From Candidatus Gracilibacteria bacterium (GTDB lineage Bacteria; Patescibacteriota; Gracilibacteria; UBA1369; UBA12473): DNA of 64,000 nt. The stretch's first letter is position 1, and each line of letters begins with the position of its first letter. The translations under genes were made by a program, and so were the position numbers. The notes under the pieces were generated by a model. That model ran no database searches and was not told where the DNA came from. It worked only from the letters and a program-made list of their open reading frames with translations. Below, piece by piece: positions 1 through 7,919 of this stretch. The stretch lies in NCBI GenBank assembly GCA_041658685.1, contig JBAZZS010000003.1, positions 124,001 through 188,000 on the forward strand. The letters run 5' to 3'.

Positions 1-441
1 ATTTTTATTTTTGGGGGGAGTGCGATTTTAAATTATTTTGGAATTTCAATCCCGAGTTTTCAGGTTGCCGGAGGACTTATTCTTTTGATCATTGGACTTA
101 AAATCGTGTTGGGTCTTAAACTTGGAGCACAACAAAAACATGTTGAGTTGTATGAATTCACTGCGGTTCCTATGGCTACGCCTCTTATTGTGGGCCCGGG
201 TACCATTACGACCACTATTATTTTGGTGGCTCAATATGGGTATGTTTTAGTGGCACTCGCCGCACTGCTTAATCTTATTGTGATGTGGATTGTTCTTCGT
301 AACGCTTTTTTTATTTATCGTTTCTTGGGGCATCAAGGGGTTGAGATTATTTCTCGTATCGTGGGTATTATTTTAACAGCCCTTGCCGTTGAATTTATTC
401 ACGAAGGGCTTGTGGCTTTGGTTTCTGGTAGTTCTTTATAG
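1..441 (+). CDS. MarC family integral membrane protein, C-terminal part
   Basis: The reading frame is open from base 1, so the N-terminus lies outside the window. The visible 146 residues begin with a glycine-rich membrane segment (FGGSAILNYFGIS) that leads into the AGGLILLIIGLK helix. The family signature TPLIVGPGTITT follows, then two more hydrophobic helices. This is the second half of a MarC/UPF0056 protein, an inner-membrane family with six helices and no firmly established substrate (MarC itself is not a proven drug pump). The gene converges on the FtsL-like gene with a 5-base gap. Family assignment is firm from the PLIxGPGT motif; the role is unknown. Confidence 0.85.
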   Translation: MFIFGGSAILNYFGISIPSFQVAGGLILLIIGLKIVLGLKLGAQQKHVELYEFTAVPMATPLIVGPGTITTTIILVAQYGYVLVALAALLNLIVMWIVLRNAFFIYRFLGHQGVEIISRIVGIILTALAVEFIHEGLVALVSGSSL

Positions 442-446
442 TTTTT

Positions 447-824
447 TCATCGTGTCGCTACTCCCGTATTCGGGTGCACATAATCCATGCTTTGTTCCAA
501 GGGGGCGTCCATTTCGGCAACACTTTCGGTTTCATTCACATTGATCATGGCTTGAGCGTCATTGAGTAGGCTTTGGAGTTCGCGATTGTCACTGCTTAAT
601 GTTTCATATTCGGCTTGAAGTTGTTCCAAATAATACCCCTTGCCGGATTGAAGGCCTCGGATGTAAAGAAAGCTCACCATAGAGACAATGAGTAAACTGA
701 AAACCGTAAGAACCAACATGCGTGAAGCGCTTCGGATTTGTTCGGAAAGCGGTTTGGTTTTTTCACGAATTCGGCGAACTTTTTTTGAATTTTTAAAACG
801 GTTGTGATAATAGGGGTCTTTCAT
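447..824 (-). CDS. FtsL/DivIC-like bitopic membrane protein
   Basis: About 125 residues. A basic N-terminal cytoplasmic stretch of roughly 40 residues is followed by one transmembrane helix (SRMLVLTVFSLLIVSMVSF). After it comes a heptad-like segment rich in Leu and Glu (YLEQLQAEYETLSSDNREL) that should form a coiled coil, then a short polar tail. This is the architecture of FtsL/FtsB/DivIC division proteins; sequence similarity alone does not decide which. I start at the ATG at 824, five bases past the stop of the upstream gene. An in-frame ATG at 860 would overlap that gene by 32 bases. It lies downstream of the RlpA-like gene on the same strand, which fits a septum or cell-wall role. Function is inferred from topology. 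Confidence 0.6.
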   Translation of the reverse strand: MKDPYYHNRFKNSKKVRRIREKTKPLSEQIRSASRMLVLTVFSLLIVSMVSFLYIRGLQSGKGYYLEQLQAEYETLSSDNRELQSLLNDAQAMINVNETESVAEMDAPLEQSMDYVHPNTGVATR

Positions 825-828
825 ATTT

Positions 829-1827
829 TTAGTTATAAACGATTTCCATTTCGACTTCAACCACTCCTGCGCTTAAATCTTTTCCAAGAGCCTCGAAAGC
901 GCCGGTGGTGAGGTCTAAAATACGTCCTTCCACGTAGGGTCCGCGGTCAACTATTTTTACAATAATCGTATTGCCATTGGCGGGATTGGTTACGCGCACA
1001 TGCGAGCCAAACGGGAGTGTTTTGTGCGCGGCTTGATATTCGTTTTGGGCCAACGGCTCGCCCGAAGCGGTATTGTGCCCGTCAAAGGATTGGCCGTAAT
1101 AAGAGGCAACTCCATATTCCATCACGCCCGAATAAATTCCCGGATTTTTGAATCGATAAATGATATCAGCGAGTGCTCCGCGCGTTAGGGGATCTCCGGC
1201 ATGGAGATTGCCGTCTTTTTTAATGTAAGCGAGCCCGTTGGCAAAGGCATACGATACATAATTGGCATACCAGGTGTCCTTGAGAACATCCGGGGCCGGG
1301 TCTTCAAATAACGTGGGAGAAACATACGGTTCGTTAAACGTACCCGAGGTTTTGATGAGCATTTTTAGGGCTTCAGCCAGATTGACCGTATTTTCGGGAG
1401 CAAAGGATCCATCGTCGTATCCGTTTACAATCCCTTTTTCATAAGCGGTTTGGATGTAAGGGAAAAACCAGTCGTCTTGTTGAACATCCGAGAAATAAAG
1501 AGTTGGCGTTGGAGGTTCAGTGAAGGTTGCGTCCGGGGTGGCATCGTTGAGTTCAACGGGATTCACGTTTTCCGTTTCATCAAATGCCAACAGTAATATT
1601 TTAAGCGTTTCAGCTCGGTTGATTTCATCATACGGGCGGAAGGTATTGTCCTCATAGCCTTCGACCACCTCCAAATCGTATAAAAAATGAATGGCCTCGT
1701 AATAGCGGTCGGTTTCAGGAAGGTCGGGAAAGAGGAGAGTTTCTTGCGCGTACACAAAAGGCACATTTCCTCCCCATAAGAAGAAAGAAAATATAAAAAT
1801 TACACTGAGCGCTAGTTTTTTTTTCAT
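829..1827 (-). CDS. SLH-domain protein with C-terminal RlpA-like barrel
   Basis: 332 residues. A signal peptide (residues 1-27, ending VYAQE) precedes three S-layer homology repeats, recognisable by DVQQDDWFFPYIQTAYEKG and GYDDGSFAPENTVNLAEAL. The last 100 residues are a double-psi beta-barrel of the RlpA type: GVASYYGQSFDGHNTASGE, LPFGSHVRVTNPANG and VDRGPYVEGRILDLT. RlpA proteins are septal or envelope proteins, and some cleave naked glycan strands. SLH repeats normally anchor proteins to wall polymers. The combination suggests a wall-anchored enzyme or structural protein outside the membrane. The catalytic-type Asp in VDRGPY is present. The FtsL-like gene follows directly, so the two are probably co-transcribed. 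Confidence 0.85.
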   Translation of the reverse strand: MKKKLALSVIFIFSFFLWGGNVPFVYAQETLLFPDLPETDRYYEAIHFLYDLEVVEGYEDNTFRPYDEINRAETLKILLLAFDETENVNPVELNDATPDATFTEPPTPTLYFSDVQQDDWFFPYIQTAYEKGIVNGYDDGSFAPENTVNLAEALKMLIKTSGTFNEPYVSPTLFEDPAPDVLKDTWYANYVSYAFANGLAYIKKDGNLHAGDPLTRGALADIIYRFKNPGIYSGVMEYGVASYYGQSFDGHNTASGEPLAQNEYQAAHKTLPFGSHVRVTNPANGNTIIVKIVDRGPYVEGRILDLTTGAFEALGKDLSAGVVEVEMEIVYN

Positions 1828-1859
1828 AATAAGTCCTTAGGGGTCCGATCCAGGACTGA

Positions 1860-2324
1860 TTAAGCATTGGCAAGGCTGATCACTACGGCACGGAAATTTC
1901 CTTCTCCTTCGCTTTGGGTGGCCACATCGCTGAATTCGGGTTTGGTGAGATGCATGTGAACCAAGCGTCGGAAATAAGGAGACATGGGAGGCAGTTTTTT
2001 GGGAGTGCTGTATTTTCGCACCAATTCCACTTTTTGTTCCGCGAGGTTGAGCACGCTTTCTTCTTGGCGTTTTCGATAATTGTCCACATCGAGTGCCACA
2101 GAGAAAGATTGTTCCATCTTTTTATTGAGAAGGATCTTTAAAAGGTGTTGGATCGCAAAAAGAGTGGCTCCGTGATAACCGATCAAGTGTTGAGGTTCAT
2201 CGGTTTCAATGTTTACTCGATAACTGTTTTCCTCGGTCGGATCCGCAACGATGTCGAGTTTGCGGAAAGAGATGTGAAGGAGTTGAAGCAAGGGTTGAAG
2301 GGTTTCGCTGATGATTTCTTCCAT
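1860..2324 (-). CDS. khpB: KhpB/Jag RNA-binding protein (KH + R3H)
   Basis: 154 residues. The middle holds a KH-like domain with the LIGYHGATLFAIQHLLKIL loop (variant of the GxxG motif). The C-terminal third is an R3H-type domain (PYFRRLVHMHLTK ... VATQSEGEGNFRAVVI). This is the Jag/EloR/KhpB family, an RNA-binding regulator of envelope growth in Gram-positives that is often encoded right after yidC, as here. The longer N-terminal Jag-N domain of Firmicutes is reduced to a short helix (residues 1-25). It is the fourth gene of the rpmH-rnpA-yidC-khpB run. The gene symbol is chosen by family and position. Confidence 0.88.
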   Translation of the reverse strand: MEEIISETLQPLLQLLHISFRKLDIVADPTEENSYRVNIETDEPQHLIGYHGATLFAIQHLLKILLNKKMEQSFSVALDVDNYRKRQEESVLNLAEQKVELVRKYSTPKKLPPMSPYFRRLVHMHLTKPEFSDVATQSEGEGNFRAVVISLANA

Positions 2325-2374
2325 GGTTTTATAAAAAATTAAGAGATTAAAAATGACGTAAGACGGAATTCGTT

Positions 2375-3676
2375 TTAGGCTTTTTCAATTACGCGAACCG
2401 TGGGCTCGTTATCATTGGGTTTCTTTGAAGTGCTTTCTTTATTTACCACAAGTTGTTGAACGATTCCATAGATTGTGGAGGTTCCCCAATAGAGGCCTAC
2501 CCCGGAAGGAAGGCTGGCGGTGAAGAAGGCGATCATGACGGGCATGAAATATTTCATCATATTGGTCGCCATTTGCATTTCGCTTTGCACATCTTTGGTG
2601 CTTTCCACTTTTTTGGCGAGATCTTGGCCTTTTTCTTTTTTCTTGGCCTCTTGTTTTTTCTTGGCCTCTTGTTTTTTCTTGGCTCGAGTCAAGGAAAGAT
2701 GCATTTGAATGAATTGAAGCCCTCCAATGATCAGAGGCAAAACAAATACATTCGGCGTGGTGAGTTCCAATATATTAAAGAAATGGGTATTGATGGTTTC
2801 GTAAGAGAAGGATTGAGAGACGAATGAATAAATAAGGCCGCTTTTGTCCGCACTGAGTCCGTCGCGCACCACTTGATACAGGGCAATCAATATCGGGATT
2901 TGAATGAACATCATAAGACAACTTCCAAACGGATTCACTTTGTAGGTTTTCCAGAGATTCATGGTTTCGAGCGCGAGTTTTTCTTGATTGTCTTTGTATT
3001 TTTGTTTGAGTTCCTCAAGTTTGGGTTGAAGTTCTTGCATTTTTCGTTGAGAACGGAGTGCTCGTTGAGAAGGGAGGAGCAGAAGTGTTCGAATAAAAAG
3101 GGTCAGAAGGATGATGGCCAAGCCTAAACTGTGGCCCGGGATTTTTTCAATGAGAAAAATTAAAGTATTCAAGATCGGTTGATACATGAACGCGAGCCAA
3201 AAATGGCTTAAAAAGCCTCGTTCACCGATAATGAATTCATTGGAATAAAAGGTTTGGTCGTTCACCGCGGCTTCGATGCGGTAACGTCCAAGATCTGAAA
3301 ATAGGCGATAGGTCCAATTTTTATAACTGAGGGTTGTTTTTTCTCCTGCAGCGAGGGTTAATGTCGGCATTTCTTCTTCCGGGCAAATCGTGGAATCCGA
3401 AGCCTGGACAGCGATCCATTCTCCGTTGCTGTAATGGGATACGTTTAAAGGTTCTTCTGAGCAATCTCCGATTAAAAGAGTCATCGGGGCCTCCGTGTTG
3501 TTTTGCAAAGTGATCTTAATTTCTTTTCCAATCGTGTACTCGGTTTTAGAAGTGGAGAGGCCGAGATCATTTTCCGTTAATGTGGTGTCTGTTGGGCCTT
3601 TCCCGCCCCAGCTTTGCAATAAGCTTATTCCTAAAAAGATGGCAATGATCCAGAGGAAAAGGCGGTTGTTTTTCAT
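2375..3676 (-). CDS. yidC: Membrane protein insertase YidC
   Basis: 433 residues. An N-terminal anchor helix (LFLWIIAIFLGISLL) is followed by a short extracytoplasmic beta domain, much smaller than that of Proteobacteria. The conserved insertase core begins near residue 150 (FWLAFMYQPILNTLIFLIE). It contains the hairpin RSQRKMQELQPKLEELKQKY and the segment KVNPFGSCLMMFIQIPILIALY. The last helices include PSGVGLYWGTSTIYGIVQQ. YidC inserts and folds inner-membrane proteins with or without SecYEG. A cytoplasmic loop contains a three-fold lysine-rich repeat (about residues 335-352) encoded by 18-base direct repeats near 2646-2687. Its ATG overlaps the rnpA stop by 4 bases, so the two are translationally coupled. 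Confidence 0.95.
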   Translation of the reverse strand: MKNNRLFLWIIAIFLGISLLQSWGGKGPTDTTLTENDLGLSTSKTEYTIGKEIKITLQNNTEAPMTLLIGDCSEEPLNVSHYSNGEWIAVQASDSTICPEEEMPTLTLAAGEKTTLSYKNWTYRLFSDLGRYRIEAAVNDQTFYSNEFIIGERGFLSHFWLAFMYQPILNTLIFLIEKIPGHSLGLAIILLTLFIRTLLLLPSQRALRSQRKMQELQPKLEELKQKYKDNQEKLALETMNLWKTYKVNPFGSCLMMFIQIPILIALYQVVRDGLSADKSGLIYSFVSQSFSYETINTHFFNILELTTPNVFVLPLIIGGLQFIQMHLSLTRAKKKQEAKKKQEAKKKEKGQDLAKKVESTKDVQSEMQMATNMMKYFMPVMIAFFTASLPSGVGLYWGTSTIYGIVQQLVVNKESTSKKPNDNEPTVRVIEKA

Positions 3677-4014
3677 CGGAGAGATGGGATCAGGGATAAA
3701 AGAGCGGCTTCAATGTCTTTAAATGAAGCGGTTAGAATGGATTTTTTAGGGAGAATCACGACGTCGAATATGGGGAGTGAGGGGACACGGTCGTAATGTT
3801 TACGAAGGAGGGAATAAATTCGGCGACGAACCCGGTTGCGATCTACGGCTTGGGTGGCAATATTAGTGCTAACCAAAACGCTGAACCGATGGTGTTTTTC
3901 AACCTCGTTTCGACGGAAGCGCGCAACTAAAAGTCGGTTCATTCCAAGTTTACCACGCTTTAACAAGCCCGGGATATCGTCTTTTCTTTTGAGGTGATAA
4001 GGGCGAGCAAGCAT
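3673..4014 (-). CDS. rnpA: Ribonuclease P protein component
   Basis: 113 residues, normal for the family. It is a basic protein with the signature VDRNRVRRRIYSLLRKH (the RNR motif that contacts RNase P RNA), preceded by FSVLVSTNIATQAV. It binds the catalytic RNA, which is encoded in this same window (rnpB near 19.7-20.1 kb), and helps it recognise the 5' leader of pre-tRNA. Position between rpmH and yidC is the classic bacterial order. The gene ends with TGA inside the yidC start, which shows that UGA is read as stop in this genome. Confidence 0.95.
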   Translation of the reverse strand: MLARPYHLKRKDDIPGLLKRGKLGMNRLLVARFRRNEVEKHHRFSVLVSTNIATQAVDRNRVRRRIYSLLRKHYDRVPSLPIFDVVILPKKSILTASFKDIEAALLSLIPSLR

Positions 4015-4026
4015 GAGAAAGGCCTG

Positions 4027-4155
4027 TTAGGCCGATAAACATTTTCGACCTTTTGCACGGCGTCGAGACAAGACGTTGCGTCCGTTTTTGGTGGACATAC
4101 GTGCTCGGAAGCCGTGAGTGCGTGAATGTTTGCGTTGACTGAGTTTTTTGAGCAT
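4027..4155 (-). CDS. rpmH: 50S ribosomal protein L34
   Basis: 42 residues, short but complete: it begins MLKKLSQRKHSRTHGFRARM and continues with STKNGRNVLSRRRAKGRK, the universal bL34 pattern. It is a small, very basic protein of the large ribosomal subunit. It heads the rpmH-rnpA-yidC-khpB run, 13 bases before rnpA. A promoter of sigma-70 type lies just upstream (4180-4208). The usual neighbour dnaA is absent on the other side; a divergent membrane-protein gene is found there instead. Confidence 0.97.
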   Translation of the reverse strand: MLKKLSQRKHSRTHGFRARMSTKNGRNVLSRRRAKGRKCLSA

Positions 4156-4179
4156 AAAAAAGGGGACAAAAGCGGGGAG

Positions 4180-4208
4180 ATGATAACAGTGGAAAAACGA
4201 AAAGGCAA
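4180..4208 (-). promoter_or_regulatory. Promoter of the rpmH operon
   Basis: On the minus strand TTGCCT (4208-4203), a 17-base spacer and TATCAT (4185-4180) precede rpmH by about 25 bases. Spacing is ideal; both boxes match the consensus at four or five of six positions. Predicted only from sequence. Confidence 0.6.
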
Positions 4209-4282
4209 AGGAAAAAGGTCTGCTTGCGGGAGAACGGCTTTTTTAGTATGGTAGGGCCGATTTGTTTTTCGCATTTCTTCGC

Positions 4283-4288
4283 TATAAT
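4283..4288 (+). promoter_or_regulatory. -10 box (TATAAT) of the PP2C/propeller gene
   Basis: A perfect TATAAT lies 14 bases before the ATG at 4303, so the transcript would have a leader of only a few bases. The -35 region (TTTGTT around 4261) is weak. No ribosome binding site fits in so short a leader, so initiation may be leaderless-like. Confidence 0.5.
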
Positions 4289-4302
4289 TTAGCTCTTTTA
4301 AT

Positions 4303-6348
4303 ATGACTTTTCGAATCGTTAGTGACTCTTTATTGGTCGGCAAAGAGCCGATTGGGTTTACGCAAAATTATTTTTATGAATGGGATGACGGGTTGGGGGG
4401 GGCTCCGGCTCAGCTTTTTCTTAATTTCACATTGGCCTCGACCGATGTGCCCGGAGATGAGATTGGAGAATTTATTTTTGATGTGATGAAAAATTATTTT
4501 TTTCATAATTTGGAGCGTGATGCAGGGGCTCGTTTTGAGGATATGTTAAAGGAAATTAATCATGCGGTTCGCGAGAAAGAGGGAGCGCTTCAAACCAAAT
4601 TTATTTCCAAGGCTCATGTGATTGTGGCTGCCATTTCCGGAGAAGCCTTGTTTTTGGCGCAACATGGGGGAGGCGAAGGGTATTTAATCCGAAAACGTTA
4701 TGTGAGTAATCTTACGGATGGGCTTTCGGATCCCAAGAACGAAGAGGATCTTTTTACCAATATTGCGAGCGGAGAATTGCATACCGGAGATTTTGTTTTA
4801 TTGTCGTCCACGCGATTGCTTCGTTACATTACGCAATCCGATTTGGGCCGATTGATGGCGGAAACTCCTCAATTGAAGGCTGCGTTGGATGCGATCTCGG
4901 ATGCGGTTTCTCTCGATTTGATGGAACAAATGAGCGTGATGGGTATTCATGTGCAAGAAAAATTGCCCGAGAGGGTGGAGGCGGTAGGAGATGAGGGAGA
5001 AGAATGGTTGGAGACTAGGGTTGAAACAGGCTCCGGGAAAGCCGGAAAAGCGTTGAAAACGTTAGGTTTACACTTAGGTAAAGCCACGGCATCGCTCAAG
5101 TTGCATCTGGGGAAATTGATTCCGAAAAAAGAAGCGGAGAATGAAAAGGAAACGCAAATAAAGAGCGAGGAGGACGTTTCTCAAAAAGAAAGTTCTGAAT
5201 CTCAATCGTTGCTTTCTCCCGTTACACGCGTTTTTAAGGAGTGGAAAGACCTTAAACGTGATCGTATTTTATTGACGTTGATTGTGGTTGTGGTGGTGCT
5301 TTTGGTGGGGACTTGGGTGGTGCGCCATCAGGGGCAGAAATATCAATACATCACGGAATTGGAGACTAAACTGGAGACCGTCGAAACCGATATCAATACC
5401 GCTAAGACGACCGGGACGTACGATAAAGAAACGGCTCAAACGCTTTTGGATGAGGCGGAAACATTGGCGTTGGAAGTGTTGAATTCCGGATATTTGAGAG
5501 CTAAAGCGAGTGAGTATTTGACGGAGATTGAGGAACAGCGTGATTATTTGGATAATGTGACTCGCATTGATACTCCTACGGTTTTCGTGGATTTTACAAC
5601 TAAAAATCCTACGATGAATGCGTTGGGAATTCTTCCGTTTAATGATCATTTTTATGTGTATGAGTACAATCAATTGTATGAAGTGATTTTAGATCAAATT
5701 GAGGACCCGGTTCAAATTGATGATAAGGAAGTGGTGATTGATGCCACGTATTTCGAAGAAAATGATGCGATTTTATTTTTAACCAAAGCCGGGCGCGTGA
5801 TTGAATATGCGGAGGGGCAATTTTCATTTGTGGATACTGCGGATTTGGCATGGCATACCGGGGTGGCTTTGCAGGTTTATAACAGTCGGATTTATATTTT
5901 GGATTCCGTGAATGGCCAGGTGTGGAAATATTCGCCGAGTCGTGACGGGTATGGCAATGCGGAGGGTTATATTACGGATGCCACGGACATTAAGGGGGCG
6001 GCTTCGATCGCGATTGATGGGACGATTTATGTGTTGCAAGACGATGGGTCGTTGGTCCAATTTTCCGGAGGTGAAAATACGAATTTTTTAGTGAAAAAAG
6101 GGCCGGAGGCCGATTTGTCCGGAGCCACGGTGGTGTATGCGGAATTGGATATGTCACAAGTGCTGGTGTTGGATCCTAGCACAAGTCGTATTTTGGTTTA
6201 CATCAAAGATGCCCGAAGTGGCGATTTGGTCTATTCCCGTCAATATGTACTTGAAAACGCCGAAGATCTTCGCGATGTGTATTTTGATAAAGAAGCCAAT
6301 CGAATTTATGTATTGGGGAAGACCAAGATTTATCAGATTGACTATTAA
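4303..6348 (+). CDS. Degenerate PP2C-like domain / TM / beta-propeller membrane protein
   Basis: 681 residues in three parts. Residues 1-215 resemble a PP2C-type Ser/Thr phosphatase: AHVIVAAISGEALFLAQHGGGEGYLIR and GELHTGDFVLLSSTRLL align with the phosphatase strands. The metal-binding Asp of the usual SDG after GDxxLL is replaced (STR at 169-171), so it is probably inactive. A basic/acidic linker leads to one transmembrane helix (322-340) and a coiled coil (about 346-420). The rest is a repeat of beta-rich units (for example LQVYNSRIYILDSVNGQVWKY) like an extracytoplasmic propeller. I infer a sensor or scaffold that links an outside propeller to an inside pseudophosphatase. No family with known function was recognised. 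Confidence 0.75.
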   Translation: MTFRIVSDSLLVGKEPIGFTQNYFYEWDDGLGGAPAQLFLNFTLASTDVPGDEIGEFIFDVMKNYFFHNLERDAGARFEDMLKEINHAVREKEGALQTKFISKAHVIVAAISGEALFLAQHGGGEGYLIRKRYVSNLTDGLSDPKNEEDLFTNIASGELHTGDFVLLSSTRLLRYITQSDLGRLMAETPQLKAALDAISDAVSLDLMEQMSVMGIHVQEKLPERVEAVGDEGEEWLETRVETGSGKAGKALKTLGLHLGKATASLKLHLGKLIPKKEAENEKETQIKSEEDVSQKESSESQSLLSPVTRVFKEWKDLKRDRILLTLIVVVVVLLVGTWVVRHQGQKYQYITELETKLETVETDINTAKTTGTYDKETAQTLLDEAETLALEVLNSGYLRAKASEYLTEIEEQRDYLDNVTRIDTPTVFVDFTTKNPTMNALGILPFNDHFYVYEYNQLYEVILDQIEDPVQIDDKEVVIDATYFEENDAILFLTKAGRVIEYAEGQFSFVDTADLAWHTGVALQVYNSRIYILDSVNGQVWKYSPSRDGYGNAEGYITDATDIKGAASIAIDGTIYVLQDDGSLVQFSGGENTNFLVKKGPEADLSGATVVYAELDMSQVLVLDPSTSRILVYIKDARSGDLVYSRQYVLENAEDLRDVYFDKEANRIYVLGKTKIYQIDY

Positions 6349-6351
6349 ATT

Positions 6352-6705
6352 TTATCTACGGATCCCATAGTCACCGATGTGGAGGGTTGAGCCGATCGCA
6401 TTTCCTTTTATATTGAGGTAAAGAGCTTGAACACGATAATGGCGTTGTGTGTTTGGTGTGTTTTTAATTTCAGTGGTGAAAATTTGGATATTTCTTGTGC
6501 CATGAGGGGATCGGGCTCGAATGGCTTGAAAAATAGCTTCTCGATAATAAGGTTCCGGGAAAGCTTTTAATAAAGAATCGTTTGTGTCGAGGATAGGGAT
6601 ATCTTGAATTGATATTTGGGTGATTTCTTTGGTGGGGGTGGCCTCATCATCGTCCTCCCATACGGGTTCTTCTTCGTTGAAGGATTCTCCGGGTTTTGGA
6701 ATCAT
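6352..6705 (-). CDS. Hypothetical protein
   Basis: 117 residues, not recognised. The first 35 residues are acidic and Thr/Pro-containing, without hydrophobic segments. The rest looks like a small alpha/beta domain (LLKAFPEPYYREAIFQAIRAR, then strands IQIFTTEI and YRVQALYLNIKGNAIGSTLHI). No signal peptide is seen, so it is probably cytoplasmic. It sits 17 bases downstream of ackA on the same strand, and its stop faces the stop of the propeller gene 4 bases away. It is probably real because of the codon-like composition and tight packing, but could be extended or shortened at its start. Confidence 0.55.
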   Translation of the reverse strand: MIPKPGESFNEEEPVWEDDDEATPTKEITQISIQDIPILDTNDSLLKAFPEPYYREAIFQAIRARSPHGTRNIQIFTTEIKNTPNTQRHYRVQALYLNIKGNAIGSTLHIGDYGIRR

Positions 6706-6722
6706 AAATAAGTATTGTAAAT

Positions 6723-7880
6723 TTACAAAAGCCGTGTGATTTTTTGCGCAATGGCCAGTTCTTCATTGGTGGGGATGACCAGCATCGGAAGGCGGCTTGC
6801 TTGGGAATGAATGGGGCCGGATTTGCCTTCACTTGCGCGTTTGTTTTGGGTGGGAGAGAGGTTGAGGCCGATGTATTCGAGTTCTTTACAGATTTCTCTC
6901 CTCAAATACCATGCGTTTTCGCCAATGCCTCCGGTGAACACAATGGCGTCGAGTCCCTGGAGAGGGACGGTGTATTCGGCGATTTTTTTTGCGATTTGAT
7001 GTGAGAAAAGTTCGAACGCGCGTTTTACAGTTTTGTGTTGGGGGTGTTTGGGATTGAGGTAAATTTTGGATAGAGGTCGTACGTCGGAAGAAATCCCGGT
7101 GAGGCCCAATAAGCCGGACTCGTGGTTGAGGAGATGATGGATTTTTTCAGGAGAGAGTTTGAGCGTTTTTAAAAGATAAAGCACGATGGCGGGATCGAAA
7201 CTTCCGGTGCGCGTGCCCATCAAAATGCCTTCGAGGGGAGTAAATCCCATGCTGGTGTCGATGGATTTTCCGTTTTTGATTGCGGTGAGAGAAACGCCAT
7301 TGCCGAGATGGCAGGTGATGATTCGACGATGCGGTTTTTTATTGGCTTTGAGCCATTTTATCGCTTTTTTGCTCACGTATTCGTGGCTGGTGCCGTGGAA
7401 TCCGTATTTACGAATTTTGTGTTTGGAATAATACGAATAGGGCAAGCCGTACAAATAAGCTTTTTCGGGAAGAGTGGAATGAAAAGCGGTGTCAAAAACA
7501 GCGACGTTTTTGGTGTGAGGAATGAGCCTTAAACAGGCGCGAATGCCTTCAATATTGGCCGGATTTTGGAGTGGTGCGAGGGCTGAGATTTTTTCAAGAT
7601 TTTTTAAAATTGCCGGAGTGATGAGGGTGGGCTGGCTATATTTTTCTCCTCCGTGGACCACTCGATGGCCGATGGCGCGAATGTCGCGGATGGATTGAAT
7701 GGCGTCTTCTTTTTGTAAAAGAGTGAGCGCTTTTTGAAGCGCATCGGTGTGGTTTTTTGCTTGGCCTTTTGGAAGACCGATGGCGTCGATGTGGCCTTTA
7801 AATACTTGTTTCCAGTTGCGGCTTTCGATGAGTTGAAAGCGAAGGGAAGAGGAACCGGCGTTGAGAATGAGGAGAAGCAT
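6723..7880 (-). CDS. ackA: Acetate kinase
   Basis: 385 residues, normal length. It has the ASKHA-fold motifs of acetate kinase: LLILNAGSSSLRFQL at the N-terminus, AIGHRVVHGGEKYS, VAVFDTAFHSTLPEKAYLYG, YGFHGTSHEYV, HLGNGVSL, and DAIVFTGGIGENAWYLR near the C-terminus. The enzyme interconverts acetyl phosphate plus ADP with acetate plus ATP. In a CPR cell it would give ATP by substrate-level phosphorylation in fermentation. No phosphotransacetylase is next to it. Confidence 0.96.
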   Translation of the reverse strand: MLLLILNAGSSSLRFQLIESRNWKQVFKGHIDAIGLPKGQAKNHTDALQKALTLLQKEDAIQSIRDIRAIGHRVVHGGEKYSQPTLITPAILKNLEKISALAPLQNPANIEGIRACLRLIPHTKNVAVFDTAFHSTLPEKAYLYGLPYSYYSKHKIRKYGFHGTSHEYVSKKAIKWLKANKKPHRRIITCHLGNGVSLTAIKNGKSIDTSMGFTPLEGILMGTRTGSFDPAIVLYLLKTLKLSPEKIHHLLNHESGLLGLTGISSDVRPLSKIYLNPKHPQHKTVKRAFELFSHQIAKKIAEYTVPLQGLDAIVFTGGIGENAWYLRREICKELEYIGLNLSPTQNKRASEGKSGPIHSQASRLPMLVIPTNEELAIAQKITRLL

Positions 7881-7919
7881 CTTCCCTATTTTAATCTCGG
7901 ATTTGATAAAATACTAATT

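Noticed and set aside
4156..4302. Possible replication origin next to rpmH
   Set aside because: No TTATCCACA-type DnaA boxes, no dnaA or dnaN, and the gap is only 147 bases with two promoters.
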